A stretch of DNA of 64,000 bases from Muribaculaceae bacterium (GCA_022509165.1 JAFLTT010000005.1:152737-216736), one strand, 5' to 3'. Numbered from the stretch's first letter, positions 1 through 10,226 are shown. Translations and numbers: made by a program. Notes: a model not told the origin generated them from the letters alone.

Positions 1-463
1 ATCATTCCCAAAGGAGAGTACGGTCTTGGGTCCGATTAAGGTTTCGGTGACAATGATTCAATCCGGCACACAACATAATGTTGTGCCCGACCATTGCTCC
101 TATGTTGCCGACATACGCACCACCGATGCCTATACTAATGAAGAGACAGTGAAATTACTTGAAGAAGCTACTTCCTGGAGCAGTTTTTCACCACGTTCCA
201 CCCGTATTCAGGCCTCAGTACTCTCATCCGACCATCCTCTTACACTGGCTGCCATAGAGATGGGACTTGACACTTATGTGTCACCCACCACGTCTGATAT
301 GGCTCTCATGCACTCTATTCCTTCCATAAAGATTGGACCGGGGAAATCAGAACGCAGTCATACTGCCGATGAATTCATAGAACTGGAAGAGATTCGATTG
401 GGAATGGAAATCTATGAAACTTATCTAAAAACATTGTCACAAATTCTATCCACTAAAGATTGA
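1..463 (+). CDS. argE: M20-family deacylase, C-terminal part (ArgE-like)
   Basis: This is the last ~150 residues of an M20 zinc peptidase-like amidohydrolase; the frame is already open at base 2, so the start lies outside the window. It shows the end of the lid/dimerisation domain (GTQHNVVPDHCSYVADIRT) and the C-terminal catalytic part, PSIKIGPGKSERSHTADEFI, whose His is a typical metal ligand. It lies 4 bp upstream of argH, so removal of the acyl group from N-acylornithine in arginine synthesis is the likely role. Bacteroidetes usually use succinylated rather than acetylated intermediates, so the substrate may be N-succinylornithine. The family is clear; the exact substrate is inferred from context. 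Confidence 0.8.
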   Translation, partial: SFPKESTVLGPIKVSVTMIQSGTQHNVVPDHCSYVADIRTTDAYTNEETVKLLEEATSWSSFSPRSTRIQASVLSSDHPLTLAAIEMGLDTYVSPTTSDMALMHSIPSIKIGPGKSERSHTADEFIELEEIRLGMEIYETYLKTLSQILSTKD

Positions 464-467
464 CAAC

Positions 468-1760
468 ATGCAACTATGGAACAAGGGTTTTGAACCCGAT
501 AAACTTATAGAAAAATTCACTGTAGGCAATGATCAGCTACTTGATCTCCGACTGGCTAAATATGATGTACAAGGTTCCATCGCCCATATCAAGATGTTGC
601 AGAGCATCGGACTCCTTACAAAAGAGGAACTTGACACCCTGCTTCCGGCTCTGGAAGAAATAGCCGATAAAATTGAGAAAGGTGAATTCAAGATTGATCC
701 CGGAGTAGAGGATGTACATTCCCAGATCGAATTCATGCTTACTCAAAAACTTGGAGATGTAGGAAAGAAGATTCATTCCGGTCGTTCGAGAAACGACCAG
801 GTTCTGGTGGATTTGAAACTGTTCTTCCGAGATGAGCTTAAAAATATAGCTGCGGCCGCCGACAAACTTTTCCAACGCCTTCAATTGCTGTCGGAGGAAC
901 ATAGAGACAAACTTATGCCCGGCTACACCCATCTTCAGATTGCAATGCCCTCATCTTTCGGCCTATGGTTTGGCGCTTATGCCGAATCCCTCACAGATGA
1001 TATGCAGATGCTACTGGCTGCCTATAAAATTGCCAACCAGAATCCTCTGGGCTCGGCAGCGGGATATGGCTCATCATTTCCTCTCGACCGGCAAATGACC
1101 ACCGATCTTCTTAAATTTGATAATCCCCACTATAATGTGGTGGCAGCTCAGATGAGCAGAGGTAAAACAGAGAGGGCTGTAGGAGCTGCAATAGCTGCTA
1201 TTGCGGCCACACTGGGTCATCTTGCAATGGATGTATGCCTATGGATGTGCAATAATTTCGGATTTGTATCTTTCCCGGATGAACTTACTACAGGTTCAAG
1301 TATCATGCCTCATAAAAAGAATCCTGATGTATTCGAAATAATGCGCGGGAAATGCAACCGTATACAATCCGTACCAAATGAACTGGCTCTTCTCACGGCT
1401 AATCTTCCCTTAGGATATAACCGCGACCTTCAGCTCATGAAGGATATTATGTTCCCGGCCACTTCTGAACTGATTGATTGCCTTGAAATGGCTGATTTCA
1501 TGTTCCAGCATGTTATCGTGAAGGCCGATATTCTCGATAATAAATTATACGACTATATTTTTACAGTGGAAGATGTCAATCGTCTGGCCTCCGAAGGGAT
1601 GCCATTCCGGGATGCTTATAAGAAAATAGGAATGGAAGTACAGAATGGGGAATACACTCCAACCCGTGAAGTACATCACACGCATTTAGGTAGCATCGGC
1701 AATCTTGCCACTGAACAGATTGCGGCAAAGATGCAAAAGATTCTCTCGCAGTTTGAATGA
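468..1760 (+). CDS. argH: Argininosuccinate lyase
   Basis: Fumarase/aspartase superfamily enzyme that splits argininosuccinate into arginine and fumarate, the last step of arginine synthesis in the cytoplasm. The family signature GSSIMPHKKNPD is at residues 276-287 (mobile loop with the catalytic Ser). HSGRSRNDQV is at 103-112 and the THLQ motif with its active-site His near 155. The 430-residue length is slightly short of the usual ~460. The ATG lies 4 bp after the stop of the argE-like gene, so the two are co-transcribed. A perfect palindromic terminator follows. Confidence 0.96.
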   Translation: MQLWNKGFEPDKLIEKFTVGNDQLLDLRLAKYDVQGSIAHIKMLQSIGLLTKEELDTLLPALEEIADKIEKGEFKIDPGVEDVHSQIEFMLTQKLGDVGKKIHSGRSRNDQVLVDLKLFFRDELKNIAAAADKLFQRLQLLSEEHRDKLMPGYTHLQIAMPSSFGLWFGAYAESLTDDMQMLLAAYKIANQNPLGSAAGYGSSFPLDRQMTTDLLKFDNPHYNVVAAQMSRGKTERAVGAAIAAIAATLGHLAMDVCLWMCNNFGFVSFPDELTTGSSIMPHKKNPDVFEIMRGKCNRIQSVPNELALLTANLPLGYNRDLQLMKDIMFPATSELIDCLEMADFMFQHVIVKADILDNKLYDYIFTVEDVNRLASEGMPFRDAYKKIGMEVQNGEYTPTREVHHTHLGSIGNLATEQIAAKMQKILSQFE

Positions 1761-1776
1761 CTTAGGGCCCAAATTA

Positions 1777-1800
1777 AAAAGCCGGCTTAAGCCGGCTTTT
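1777..1800. terminator. Bidirectional terminator between argH and the HU-LysM gene
   Basis: A perfect 24-bp palindrome with a GCCGGC-centred stem, A-tract on the left and T-tract on the right. It works as an intrinsic terminator in both directions and sits between two convergent genes. Confidence 0.9.
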
Positions 1801-1813
1801 CTCATGGCAATGA

Positions 1814-2890
1814 TTATTTGAATTTGGAATAAATTTCACGGGCCTTTTCCTTTGCCTTCTGCTCATCAGCTTTATTCTCCGGGTTAACCCCATATTTGGC
1901 CAAATCCGGTACTATAACCTGTGTACCGGGCTTTATTCGGTCGGGATGTCCGAGTATGCTTTCATTCTCTATATAAATGTAAGGCCAGAAATTAAAATTT
2001 CCATAGTGTTCCCGGGCGATGGTGGTAAGATACCTTGTTGTAGATACCGTGTCGTATATAGGTTCGGGCTCCGGTATTTCCTCAGGCGTTTCTGCTGAGA
2101 CAGTCTCCACCGGTACTTCTTGCAATGCTATCTCTTCCAGTTTCGAAGGGCTGCCAAAGTTTACCGGCCACCATTGGAAGAAGCAACCTAACATGAATAT
2201 CACCACACACACCACAAGCATACTGAGTGAACCTGTAAGGAAACCAATCCCAAACCTGCTTTTGGGCGCTTCTGGTTCATAGCTTTCATATACAGGAGCA
2301 ACAACGGGAGTTTCATGCACCTTTTCTTCTGTCACTTGCGGCTCTTGTGTATTAGGCTCTTGTATATGATATGCTTCATAAGTGATTTCATCATCCGAAC
2401 CCTCTTCCATGGAACCCTCCTCCAATCTCTCTTGGCTCACTTCGTTTTCATCGCTCATTTTCTGCTCATCTCCTGAGGCTCCATTATCCTCAGCAAAACT
2501 CTGCGCCTCAGAATTTTGTGCTGCCTCCTCTCCGGGTTCTTCAAGGTAGATCAAATCTTCCGGCATCTCGCTGTCAAGTTCCACCGACTCAAACTCTTCA
2601 AAAGGAGCATTTATTTCAGAAGCCATCTCTTTGGCGGGAGTAAAAACTACCTTCTTATGTGCAGGTATCTCCTGTTTGTCGCCGGTATTGATATTCACCG
2701 CCATCCGGCTTTCCACATCCACTACTTTGAAAGTGCCGAAATTCTTTATTCTCAGTGTTTCTCCTGAGCTTAATGACTCTGATACCAGTCTGAAAAACTC
2801 CCTTAAGAAATCATCACATAGTTTCTTGCCCTTACCGGTTTTTCCGGCGAGGTTTGAAGCAAGGGAACCAACTGTTAGTTTATCTTCCAT
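1814..2890 (-). CDS. HU-domain / transmembrane / LysM fusion protein
   Basis: 358 residues with an unusual order of parts. Residues 1-95 form an HU/IHF-type DNA-binding domain (RIKNFGTFKV, then an arm ending KKVVFTPAKEM). Residues ~100-205 are a strongly acidic linker. One hydrophobic segment (FGIGFLTGSLSMLVVCVV) is at ~213-240, followed by a ~50-residue spacer. A LysM domain occupies ~285-335 (LTTIAREHYGN... IKPGTQVIVPDL). Read literally, it would put DNA binding in the cytoplasm and peptidoglycan binding in the periplasm, so it could tether the nucleoid to the envelope. That role is inference. Its start overlaps the end of the upstream HU gene by 11 bp, indicating translational coupling. 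Confidence 0.82.
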   Translation of the reverse strand: MEDKLTVGSLASNLAGKTGKGKKLCDDFLREFFRLVSESLSSGETLRIKNFGTFKVVDVESRMAVNINTGDKQEIPAHKKVVFTPAKEMASEINAPFEEFESVELDSEMPEDLIYLEEPGEEAAQNSEAQSFAEDNGASGDEQKMSDENEVSQERLEEGSMEEGSDDEITYEAYHIQEPNTQEPQVTEEKVHETPVVAPVYESYEPEAPKSRFGIGFLTGSLSMLVVCVVIFMLGCFFQWWPVNFGSPSKLEEIALQEVPVETVSAETPEEIPEPEPIYDTVSTTRYLTTIAREHYGNFNFWPYIYIENESILGHPDRIKPGTQVIVPDLAKYGVNPENKADEQKAKEKAREIYSKFK

Positions 2891-3161
2891 TGTTAATTTT
2901 CTGCTTTAAGACCGGTGATTGTTTAAACGACAAGAAAATTCTGGGGGGCACAAGAAGTCTTTTTCCTGAAGCCGGATGCACAGCCACTCTTTCCTCGCGT
3001 AATTTGGGCTCAAACACCCCGAAGCCGGGCACCACTATTGAATCAAGGTTAGCTGCCCTCTCAGCCATTTCTTTCGAAAGAGACTCTACAAGCAGACTGA
3101 CGGTCGACACCGATATGTCAAGACGTGACGACAGTTCCTCTATAAATTTCTTGTTGTCCAT
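2880..3161 (-). CDS. HU/IHF-family DNA-binding protein
   Basis: A 93-residue HU-type protein: N-terminal helices (KKFIEELSSRLDISVSTVSLLVESL) followed by the saddle strand IVVPGFGVFEPKLREERVAVHP. The family dimerises and bends DNA without strong sequence preference. The flexible arm (GKRLLVPPRIFLSFKQS) is less basic than in classical HU, so binding may be weaker or specialised. It is first gene of a pair with the membrane HU-LysM protein, overlapping it by 11 bp. A -7 box lies 20 bp upstream of the ATG. Confidence 0.88.
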   Translation of the reverse strand: MDNKKFIEELSSRLDISVSTVSLLVESLSKEMAERAANLDSIVVPGFGVFEPKLREERVAVHPASGKRLLVPPRIFLSFKQSPVLKQKINNGR

Positions 3162-3180
3162 AGATGGGTATTTTAGATTC

Positions 3181-3188
3181 CAAAATTA
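3181..3188 (-). promoter_or_regulatory. -7 promoter element for the HU pair
   Basis: TAATTTTG on the minus strand matches the Bacteroidetes -7 consensus TAnnTTTG, about 20 bp before the HU start codon. No convincing -33 element was seen. Confidence 0.5.
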
Positions 3189-3219
3189 CACATTTTTTGA
3201 GAATGAAAAAACGTGATGT

Positions 3220-3747
3220 TTATTCACCATCTTTAATCCAAAAGGATAAAGGTTTGAATTCCACCTTAAAAGGTGTGGCTACTTTCTTCGGTTCATTCCC
3301 TAAATAATAAAAGTAGGTATGCTGGGAATCCCAACTTCTGATATCAAATTTTCTTGCCTCTCCCGGAGGCACTTCACAAGGTAAGGTTACAGTCTGGCTA
3401 TGGAGCATGCGTCCTTGCATGTCGTAATAAACAATCTTCACTTTAAAACCACTCACTTCAAAATTTCCTTCATTCTTCAGGATAAATGATTCCTTGTTAG
3501 AATTGATTTCCTTCTCATATCCTGTAAAAATGCAATGTGACAATTGTTCCCTGATATCTTTATCCTCACCGGGTGATACGCTGTCTGTCATGACAATTTC
3601 TTTACCTTCAAATTCAGGATGCCTCTTATCCCGTGATGTCCCGGTCTCCTTGACAACTGAGAGACTGGTTTTCACCTTCTTTGCCTCCGCTCCCTGGAGA
3701 CAGAAGAAAAAGAAACAAGAAAGGAGTATAGCAATCCTCAAATTCAT
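3220..3747 (-). CDS. Secreted protein with FxLYD-like domain
   Basis: 175 residues with a clear signal peptide (MNLRIAILLSCFFFFCLQGAEA). The C-terminal half, FEVSGFKVKIVYYDMQGRML... VPPGEARKFDI, resembles FxLYD/DUF3426-type beta-sandwich domains of exported proteins. I do not recognise a specific function. It is the last gene of a long minus-strand run and overlaps its upstream neighbour by 4 bp (ATGA), so the two are translationally coupled and may work together in the envelope. Confidence 0.7.
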   Translation of the reverse strand: MNLRIAILLSCFFFFCLQGAEAKKVKTSLSVVKETGTSRDKRHPEFEGKEIVMTDSVSPGEDKDIREQLSHCIFTGYEKEINSNKESFILKNEGNFEVSGFKVKIVYYDMQGRMLHSQTVTLPCEVPPGEARKFDIRSWDSQHTYFYYLGNEPKKVATPFKVEFKPLSFWIKDGE

Positions 3748-4364
3748 AGGTATCTCACTTTCCTACGGCTCGACCCGTTTCCATCATACGAGGGATACAG
3801 CTTCACCATCCCTACTGGCGCTTCCACTTTACTTGTACCGGTGGGAGAATATACTCCTGCACTTATCACTTTCCAGAAACCGGGAAGCAATCTGCTGAAA
3901 TTAAAATTGAGTCTTCCTTTGAAAGGAGACTTCTGCCTTTTAAAAGTGAAAGTATCGCCATCTTTCGAGAGGGTGGCTATACAGGATTTGGGTTTCAGAA
4001 GCAAATCGTTATGCTTCTCTGTAGAGAGGTGTATCTTAAAAGTATTTTCATCTGTTGTAGCCTCCAGAGTTCCTATAAGGTCACCGGGACGCAAGGAAGC
4101 ATCAGCCGTCTCTACCACCGAGATATTATAGGCAGGAAGATTACCGGAAATGTCTTCATTATTTCTAAGTATCAGTACTGTCACTTTATCTTCCGGATAC
4201 AACCAGAGCCCCTCCACATTCTCCAAAGGGAGAGAAGTGCATATTTCCTTTGCCATATCTGCATCATATGCTATGGGAGACTTTGCCTGCACCATTGTTA
4301 CTCCTCCGTTCATCATAAGGATGAAGAGAGAAATCCACAATCGCGCCACTCCGGAAATATTCAT
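3744..4364 (-). CDS. Secreted hypothetical protein
   Basis: 206 residues with an N-terminal signal peptide (hydrophobic residues ~8-25, cleavage likely after VQA). The rest looks like a beta-rich domain with no motif I recognise. It starts 8 bp after the DUF3078 gene ends and overlaps the next gene by 4 bp, so it is part of one envelope-protein operon. The C-terminus is basic (SSRRKVRYL). Confidence 0.7.
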   Translation of the reverse strand: MNISGVARLWISLFILMMNGGVTMVQAKSPIAYDADMAKEICTSLPLENVEGLWLYPEDKVTVLILRNNEDISGNLPAYNISVVETADASLRPGDLIGTLEATTDENTFKIHLSTEKHNDLLLKPKSCIATLSKDGDTFTFKRQKSPFKGRLNFNFSRLLPGFWKVISAGVYSPTGTSKVEAPVGMVKLYPSYDGNGSSRRKVRYL

Positions 4365-4372
4365 TCGATTTA

Positions 4373-5929
4373 TCAGGGTTTAGTGGAGAAAGTATAGGAA
4401 AGACCAAAACTCAAGATTTCACGCATCATGAATTTTTTCCATTTTCCGTAACTTTCCGATGAGCCGTCATACCTCAGATGTACAAAAATTTGTGTGGAAA
4501 GGAATTTATTGATTTCAAAATTGATAGTATTCTGCCAATCCGCAAGATAATAGTGATAATCGGTAAACATGAACACACGGGTCTTATACTGGATATAAGC
4601 TGTGATTTTCCAATCCATATTAAATTCCAGATTGCTACCGATTTCACTCTTGGTCTTCTTATCCCAAGGAATATTGTAGGTCTCATGATTCACCAGGTCA
4701 CTGATACAAGTCTTCAGGTTGTAAGATAAAGGTGAAATGGTAAGAGTATAGGATAAGGTATTAAGCTTGTTAGTATGCTTGTACGACATACCGAGACCTA
4801 AGTTAAGGTCACCCGGAGAAAGGAATGATGCCGTACGCACATCAGAGTTCTGCTCATAATTATTTAGCAACTGTGTTTTAAACTGCAGATTAAAAGAGTA
4901 ATACCAATCTTTTACAGCCTTATAACCTGTATTTAGATTATACTGGAAATTATCCTCTGATACCGTGTAAGGATGATAGTAGCCTTTGGGATTTGAACTC
5001 AATGCAAGTTTATAATTCAAATCACTCTGGAACAATAATTTAGGATGGTAAACCTGGTTAAGTTCCACCTTCCAGTTGAAACCGAAGAGCAACGACAGGT
5101 AATTGTTACCTCCCTGGTACCAGTTTGGAGATACATAAGCCTGAGAAAACTGTAGTTGTGCCCCCACAGTATGCAGCCAGTGTTTTTTCTTTAGCACCAC
5201 TTCCGGCAATATTGCATCGGCCGGATTGAAGTCAGGCACCTCCTGTTTTTTCAGAAAAGCCAGGAAGGAACGGTCTTCTTCCAGCAATACCGGAGGTTCT
5301 GGCAAGTCCCAATAAGCATACTCGATGCTAAAAGGATTATCAATCATGTAACCATACATCAGGTCTTGTTGGTCACGGGCCAGAAGCAACGCATCATTAA
5401 ACCATTTGGGTCGTATATAGGTACGGATATCCGGAAGCGAGTTCTCATGCTCAGCCCTTAGTTGCTCCGGATTAAGATCAGGTATCAGCACCATGACAGG
5501 CATTGTGGATATACTGTCGGCCGATGCGGGCACCTCATTTTCCTGAATATCCACATCTTCTTCCACCAGAGCCATTTCATTTTCTCCGGTTTCCTCGAAG
5601 TCGGTTTCTGCCAATTCAACGTCGTAGATCGGAGTGTTGACACTTAGGTTATACTTCAGTGGGCGTTTGCTATATTCCGGCACACCGTGTATTTTCCTGT
5701 AACCTGCAAAAACCTTGGGACTGAAACTCAAATTGAGGTTATTGTAATTTACCGCAGGCTGGGGCAGGGAGTCGAAAAGAGCCACAGGATCCGACACTAT
5801 CAAAGAATCCGGAACCTCTCTTATAGCACAGAATTCACAAAATTCTGAATGTAGACATTGTGACCTTCCCGGGGTCGTAGTCATGATGGCAAGTACCAAA
5901 ACGAAGCAATATGATAAAAATCGTTTCAT
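4373..5929 (-). CDS. DUF3078 outer-membrane beta-barrel protein
   Basis: 518 residues with a signal peptide ending near GRS. Residues ~60-245 are a low-complexity periplasmic part rich in Asp, Glu and Pro. The C-terminal ~270 residues are a run of amphipathic strands starting KKHWLHTVGAQLQFSQAYVS and NWYQGGNNYLSLLFGFNW, which is the Bacteroidetes DUF3078 signature, and the chain ends in the aromatic-rich FGLSYTFSTKP. It is predicted to sit in the outer membrane; the cargo or role of the family is not established. It follows the S41 protease gene by 61 bp and precedes two small exported proteins. Confidence 0.85.
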   Translation of the reverse strand: MKRFLSYCFVLVLAIMTTTPGRSQCLHSEFCEFCAIREVPDSLIVSDPVALFDSLPQPAVNYNNLNLSFSPKVFAGYRKIHGVPEYSKRPLKYNLSVNTPIYDVELAETDFEETGENEMALVEEDVDIQENEVPASADSISTMPVMVLIPDLNPEQLRAEHENSLPDIRTYIRPKWFNDALLLARDQQDLMYGYMIDNPFSIEYAYWDLPEPPVLLEEDRSFLAFLKKQEVPDFNPADAILPEVVLKKKHWLHTVGAQLQFSQAYVSPNWYQGGNNYLSLLFGFNWKVELNQVYHPKLLFQSDLNYKLALSSNPKGYYHPYTVSEDNFQYNLNTGYKAVKDWYYSFNLQFKTQLLNNYEQNSDVRTASFLSPGDLNLGLGMSYKHTNKLNTLSYTLTISPLSYNLKTCISDLVNHETYNIPWDKKTKSEIGSNLEFNMDWKITAYIQYKTRVFMFTDYHYYLADWQNTINFEINKFLSTQIFVHLRYDGSSESYGKWKKFMMREILSFGLSYTFSTKP

Positions 5930-5990
5930 ATCCGATTATTTATTGTTAGTTAGTCTCTATTAAATAGTGGTTCAATCTATGCAAAAGTGT

Positions 5991-7601
5991 TCATTGTGGA
6001 GGCAAAAGCATTTCGTATTCCTCTGAATTGATAAGCCTGTATGCCTCCTGGAAAATTGGATCGTGGGTGTTGTAGACTTTATAATATGTGGAATTATCAA
6101 AAACGTCCCTGCCGATCAAGCCCTTTATGATCATGGAAAATAGAGGTGAACTTATTTCTGCTTCTTCGGGATTGTAAGCCACGCCCTCTTTTTCTGCCAT
6201 ATCATAAACTTCTTTCAGCATTTCCGGAGTCACTACAAAGGAACGTGTATAATTATCATCGTTTCCGTAGGTCTTTTGAATTTCCTTCCTGTTGTTGTCT
6301 ACATATCTTATCGCAAAAGAATTGAGCACTCCCTTGGCCATTACGTCGCGATAATAATTTGTAAACTGAGTGGTATCGAGCGGCACAAATTTATCGGGGT
6401 ATATTCCTCCGCCTCCATAAATTGGTCGGTTCAGCCTCAATGATTCCACTCTTAGAGAATCTACATAATGTATGGAATCTGCATGCATAAGTTCGCCGCT
6501 ATAATATCTGTCAAGAATGTCACCCCTATATGCCTTGGCATTACCTTTTTCGTAAGGTTTCTGTATATCACGTCCTGTGGGAGTATAGTAATGAGCCACT
6601 GTAAGACGTATCATCGAGCCGTCAGGGAGTGGAATAGGCCTTTGCACCAGTCCTTTTCCAAAGGTTCTGCGTCCTACTACCAGACCACGGTCCCAGTCCT
6701 GGATTGCTCCGGCAGTTATTTCCGAAGCAGATGCCGAATACTGGTTTGCCATCACCACAAGGCGTCCTTCGTCAAACAAAGGCTTAGAGCCGCTTGGAGA
6801 TGCAAAATTGTCCATCCTGGGAGAATTCATGCCTTCTGTATATACTGTCATCAGTCCGGGCTGAATGAATTCACTCACCACATCTACAGCCGCGTTGAGA
6901 TATCCCCCTCCATTATCCGTGAGGTCAAGAATCAGGCGGTCCATCCCTTTCTTCTTTAAACTTTTCAGCGCTTTTGCCACTTCATCTGCGGTATCGGCGG
7001 CAAATTTATTAAGGCGGATATATCCTGTCTGGTCATCAACCATATAAGCGGCATCTACACTGTAAATAGGTATGTCGGCTCTTGTGATTCTGAAGTCGAT
7101 GGTATCGGCCAATCCTTTGTTAGGACGAAGCACCTTGACATCCACCTTTGTTCCTTTTGGACCCCTGAGGCGTTTCATGATATCGGTATTCTTCATTTTC
7201 ACACCGGCTATCACTGTGTCATTTACTGAGATGATTCTGTCACCTGCCAATATTCCCACTCTCTCAGAAGGTCCTCCGGCCACAGTCTGAATCACATAGA
7301 GTGTATCATTGTTCATATTGAAAGTAATACCTACTCCGCTGAAATTACCGGCCAACGGTTCGTTTAGTTCCTTGGTTTCCTCGGCATTGCTGTACTGTGA
7401 ATGTGGGTCGAGTGAAGTAAGCATGGCTACTATGGCATCTTCCACAAGTTTGCTTTCGTTTATGGAATCCACATATAATTGCATTATGGCAGCCTCAGCA
7501 ATCCTGAGTTTGTTGTTTTCAGCAAGATTCATCTCCTGACGTCCCCATACGGAAGTGAGGCCTATGAGGCATGTGGCAAGTAAAATCAATATCTTTTTCA
7601 T
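5991..7601 (-). CDS. S41 C-terminal processing peptidase
   Basis: Exported serine protease of the CtpA/Prc type. Signal peptide at residues 1-20, PDZ domain at ~85-165 (VGIL AGDRIISVNDT), and catalytic S41 domain at ~185-370. The Ser-Lys dyad is visible as Ser291 in YSASASEITAGAIQD and Lys316 in RRTFGKGLVQ, the usual 25 residues apart. The family trims or degrades periplasmic proteins. Its start overlaps the end of coaD by 4 bp, placing it in the parE-coaD operon. The ~170-residue tail beyond the catalytic domain is a common Bacteroidetes extension. Confidence 0.93.
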   Translation of the reverse strand: MKKILILLATCLIGLTSVWGRQEMNLAENNKLRIAEAAIMQLYVDSINESKLVEDAIVAMLTSLDPHSQYSNAEETKELNEPLAGNFSGVGITFNMNNDTLYVIQTVAGGPSERVGILAGDRIISVNDTVIAGVKMKNTDIMKRLRGPKGTKVDVKVLRPNKGLADTIDFRITRADIPIYSVDAAYMVDDQTGYIRLNKFAADTADEVAKALKSLKKKGMDRLILDLTDNGGGYLNAAVDVVSEFIQPGLMTVYTEGMNSPRMDNFASPSGSKPLFDEGRLVVMANQYSASASEITAGAIQDWDRGLVVGRRTFGKGLVQRPIPLPDGSMIRLTVAHYYTPTGRDIQKPYEKGNAKAYRGDILDRYYSGELMHADSIHYVDSLRVESLRLNRPIYGGGGIYPDKFVPLDTTQFTNYYRDVMAKGVLNSFAIRYVDNNRKEIQKTYGNDDNYTRSFVVTPEMLKEVYDMAEKEGVAYNPEEAEISSPLFSMIIKGLIGRDVFDNSTYYKVYNTHDPIFQEAYRLINSEEYEMLLPPQ

Positions 7602-8056
7602 TTTCCTTTTGGATTATCTTTATGAGGCAAAAATGCAGAGGCATCGCAACCGAAATGCGATAATTCTCTTACCATGGAACTGCTTACAAATGAAAGGGAT
7701 GGTTCGGCGGGTATCATTACTGTGGGCATACCGAATACTGTAAGATTTATATCAGCCAGTTCTTTTTCCTTTTCAAAATCCAGGGCGTTTCTCACTCCTC
7801 TTACAAGCACTCCTGCACCGTTTTCACGTGCCACCTCGGCCGTGATACCTTCATAAGCAAAGACTGTCACTCCGGGAGTCTCCGCGAAGATAGCCTTAAT
7901 TTGTCTTAGTCTTTCCTCCACTTCTCTCTCCCTTTGTTTTGCCGGATTAAACCCGATTCCTATAATCAGAGTTTCAAACATTTCCAAAGCCCTTCGGGCT
8001 ATAGAAAGGTGACCTATCGTGAAGGGGTCAAAACTCCCCGCGTAAAATGCTTTCAT
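7598..8056 (-). CDS. coaD: Phosphopantetheine adenylyltransferase
   Basis: Joins ATP and 4'-phosphopantetheine to make dephospho-CoA, the penultimate step of CoA synthesis. The nucleotidyltransferase motif [11 protein letters not shown] is at residues 6-16 (T13-x-G-H16), and the second signature [15 protein letters not shown] lies near the end. 152 residues is normal for bacterial CoaD. It overlaps parE upstream and the S41 protease downstream by 4 bp each, a tightly coupled operon. Confidence 0.96.
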   Translation of the reverse strand: MKAFYAGSFDPFTIGHLSIARRALEMFETLIIGIGFNPAKQREREVEERLRQIKAIFAETPGVTVFAYEGITAEVARENGAGVLVRGVRNALDFEKEKELADINLTVFGMPTVMIPAEPSLSFVSSSMVRELSHFGCDASAFLPHKDNPKGK

Positions 8057-10080
8057 ATCTCAGAGTCGTCTTCCAGTATGAGATTGTCGATAATGAAGTT
8101 CTGTCTTTCCATCGTATTCTTGCCCATATAGAAGGAAAGAAGTTTCTCAACAGTGTCATCCTTTTTCAGTTTCACCGGATCAAGGCGCATATCCGGACCG
8201 ATAAACTCTGCAAACTCTACATCGTTTATTTCTCCCAGACCTTTGAATCGAGTTATTTCAGCATTATTGCCGAATTTGGCTATTGCTGCTTCCCTTTCCT
8301 CATCGGTGTAGCAATAATATGTGTCTTTTTCTCCATTTTCGGCTTTCTTTTTTCCTTTGTTGCCTTTGCCTCTTCTCACCGCATTTTTGTCTCTTACTCG
8401 AAAGAGTGGTGTCTGGAGGATATATACATGCCCTTTCTTGATCAAATCAGGGAAGAACATAAGGAAGAAAGTTATCACCAGAAGTCTAATGTGCATGCCA
8501 TCCACATCTGCATCGGTAGCTATAATTATTTTGTTATACCGTAATCCGTCAAGACCATCTTCTACATTTAGTGCAGCCTGAAGAAGGTTGAATTCTTCAT
8601 TTTCATACACCACCTTCTGGGTCATACCGTAAGAATTAAGGGGTTTCCCACGCAAAGAGAATACCGCCTGGGTTTCTGCATTACGCACTTTTGTGATAGT
8701 ACCTGATGCAGAATCACCTTCGGTGATGAAAATTGACGAATCATCTCTGCGGTCTTCTCCCTTGGCACCTCCTTTGGTGTCATTGTAATGGATGCGACAG
8801 TCGCGTAATTTTCGGTTGTGAAGGCTTACTTTTTTTGCCTTTTCGCGAGCCAGTTTTGCCACTCCCGCCAGAGATTTCCGTTCCTTTTCTGTAGCGGTAA
8901 TTTTCTTTAACATGGCTTCAGCCACCTCCGGATGCTTGTGAAGATAGTCATCAAGTTCTTTCTTAATGAAATCTCCTACAAACTTATTCACCGTTACGTT
9001 ACTTCCGGGTGCTATTTCCTTTCCGTTGAAGCGGGTCTTGGCCTGTGAATCGAACATAGGTTCCTGCACCTTTACGCTCACAGCGGCTACCATGCCGGCA
9101 CGTATATCAGAAAACTCAAAATTTTTACCGCTGAAGTCCTTAATGGTCCGGCTCACATGTTCACGGAAAGCGGAAAGGTGGGTTCCTCCCTGGGTGGTAT
9201 GTTGCCCGTTGATGAAGGAATAGTATTCCTCGCCATATTGGTCGGCATGTGTCATCACCACTTCTATATCCTCCCCCTTAAGATGGATGAATGGATACAG
9301 AGGTTCAGCCGTCATATTCTCTTTAAGCAGATCAAGGAGTCCGTTCTTGCTCCAATATTTACGTCCGTTAAGAAAAATCTTAAGTCCGGTGTTGAGATAG
9401 GTGTAATTATTCACCATCATCTCCACAAATTCAGGTCTGAAACTGTATCCTTTGAAGAGAGATTCATCTGGTCTGAACCTTACAAGTGTGCCATTTGGCT
9501 CATCCACATCGTTCTGAGTCTCGGAAATAAGATTGCCTCTTTCAAAATCCACTGCCACCTGTTTCCCCTCCCTTACGCTGGCTATATGGAAACTTTCCGA
9601 CATAGCATTTACGGCTTTTAGTCCTACTCCATTAAGACCTACCGACTTCTTGAAGTTTTTGTCGTCAAATTTACCGCCGGTATTTATTTCAGAAGCCACA
9701 GCCTTCACTTTGCCTAACGGTACACCACGTCCGTAATCTCTCACGGAAATTTCACCATCCTCTGTCATTGAGATATCAATCCGGGAACCGGCACCCATAT
9801 TGAATTCATCGATACTGTTATCTACCACTTCTTTCAACAACACATATATACCATCTTCTGCATGGGAGCCATCTCCCAGAGTTCCGATATACATGCCGGA
9901 ACGACGGCGTATGTGTTCATTCCATTCCAGATGCTGGATGGAATTATCATCGTATCCTCCCGGTTCGGATGAAGTGGTTTCCCCCTGTTCCTCCGGAGCC
10001 ATTACATCCTTAGGCTTTGAACTCTCAATCTCCGGTTTTTCTTCAAAATTATTCTGAAACAGGTTGGTATTATCTGCCAT
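8053..10080 (-). CDS. parE: DNA topoisomerase IV subunit B
   Basis: ATPase subunit of topoisomerase IV, which decatenates daughter chromosomes. GHKL ATPase motifs ([21 protein letters not shown]), the TOPRIM metal site ([19 protein letters not shown]) and the C-terminal signature [10 protein letters not shown] are present. At 675 residues without the gyrB insertion it fits ParE better than GyrB. It has an acidic N-terminal extension of ~45 residues before the conserved [11 protein letters not shown] start. A canonical promoter lies ~150 bp upstream, and the gene leads a run with coaD and the S41 protease. Confidence 0.94.
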   Translation of the reverse strand: MADNTNLFQNNFEEKPEIESSKPKDVMAPEEQGETTSSEPGGYDDNSIQHLEWNEHIRRRSGMYIGTLGDGSHAEDGIYVLLKEVVDNSIDEFNMGAGSRIDISMTEDGEISVRDYGRGVPLGKVKAVASEINTGGKFDDKNFKKSVGLNGVGLKAVNAMSESFHIASVREGKQVAVDFERGNLISETQNDVDEPNGTLVRFRPDESLFKGYSFRPEFVEMMVNNYTYLNTGLKIFLNGRKYWSKNGLLDLLKENMTAEPLYPFIHLKGEDIEVVMTHADQYGEEYYSFINGQHTTQGGTHLSAFREHVSRTIKDFSGKNFEFSDIRAGMVAAVSVKVQEPMFDSQAKTRFNGKEIAPGSNVTVNKFVGDFIKKELDDYLHKHPEVAEAMLKKITATEKERKSLAGVAKLAREKAKKVSLHNRKLRDCRIHYNDTKGGAKGEDRRDDSSIFITEGDSASGTITKVRNAETQAVFSLRGKPLNSYGMTQKVVYENEEFNLLQAALNVEDGLDGLRYNKIIIATDADVDGMHIRLLVITFFLMFFPDLIKKGHVYILQTPLFRVRDKNAVRRGKGNKGKKKAENGEKDTYYCYTDEEREAAIAKFGNNAEITRFKGLGEINDVEFAEFIGPDMRLDPVKLKKDDTVEKLLSFYMGKNTMERQNFIIDNLILEDDSEI

Positions 10081-10226
10081 TACACTTTTCTTTTTACTCT
10101 TCCTAAAAAATTAGGGCCGTTCTCATAATTCCTGATATCGCTGTTTCCACATACCTTAGAAACCCATAAGAGATGTGGTGTTACTCTAAATTTTTCCCTT
10201 GCTTATCGCAAATAAAGGCCCTCTGA

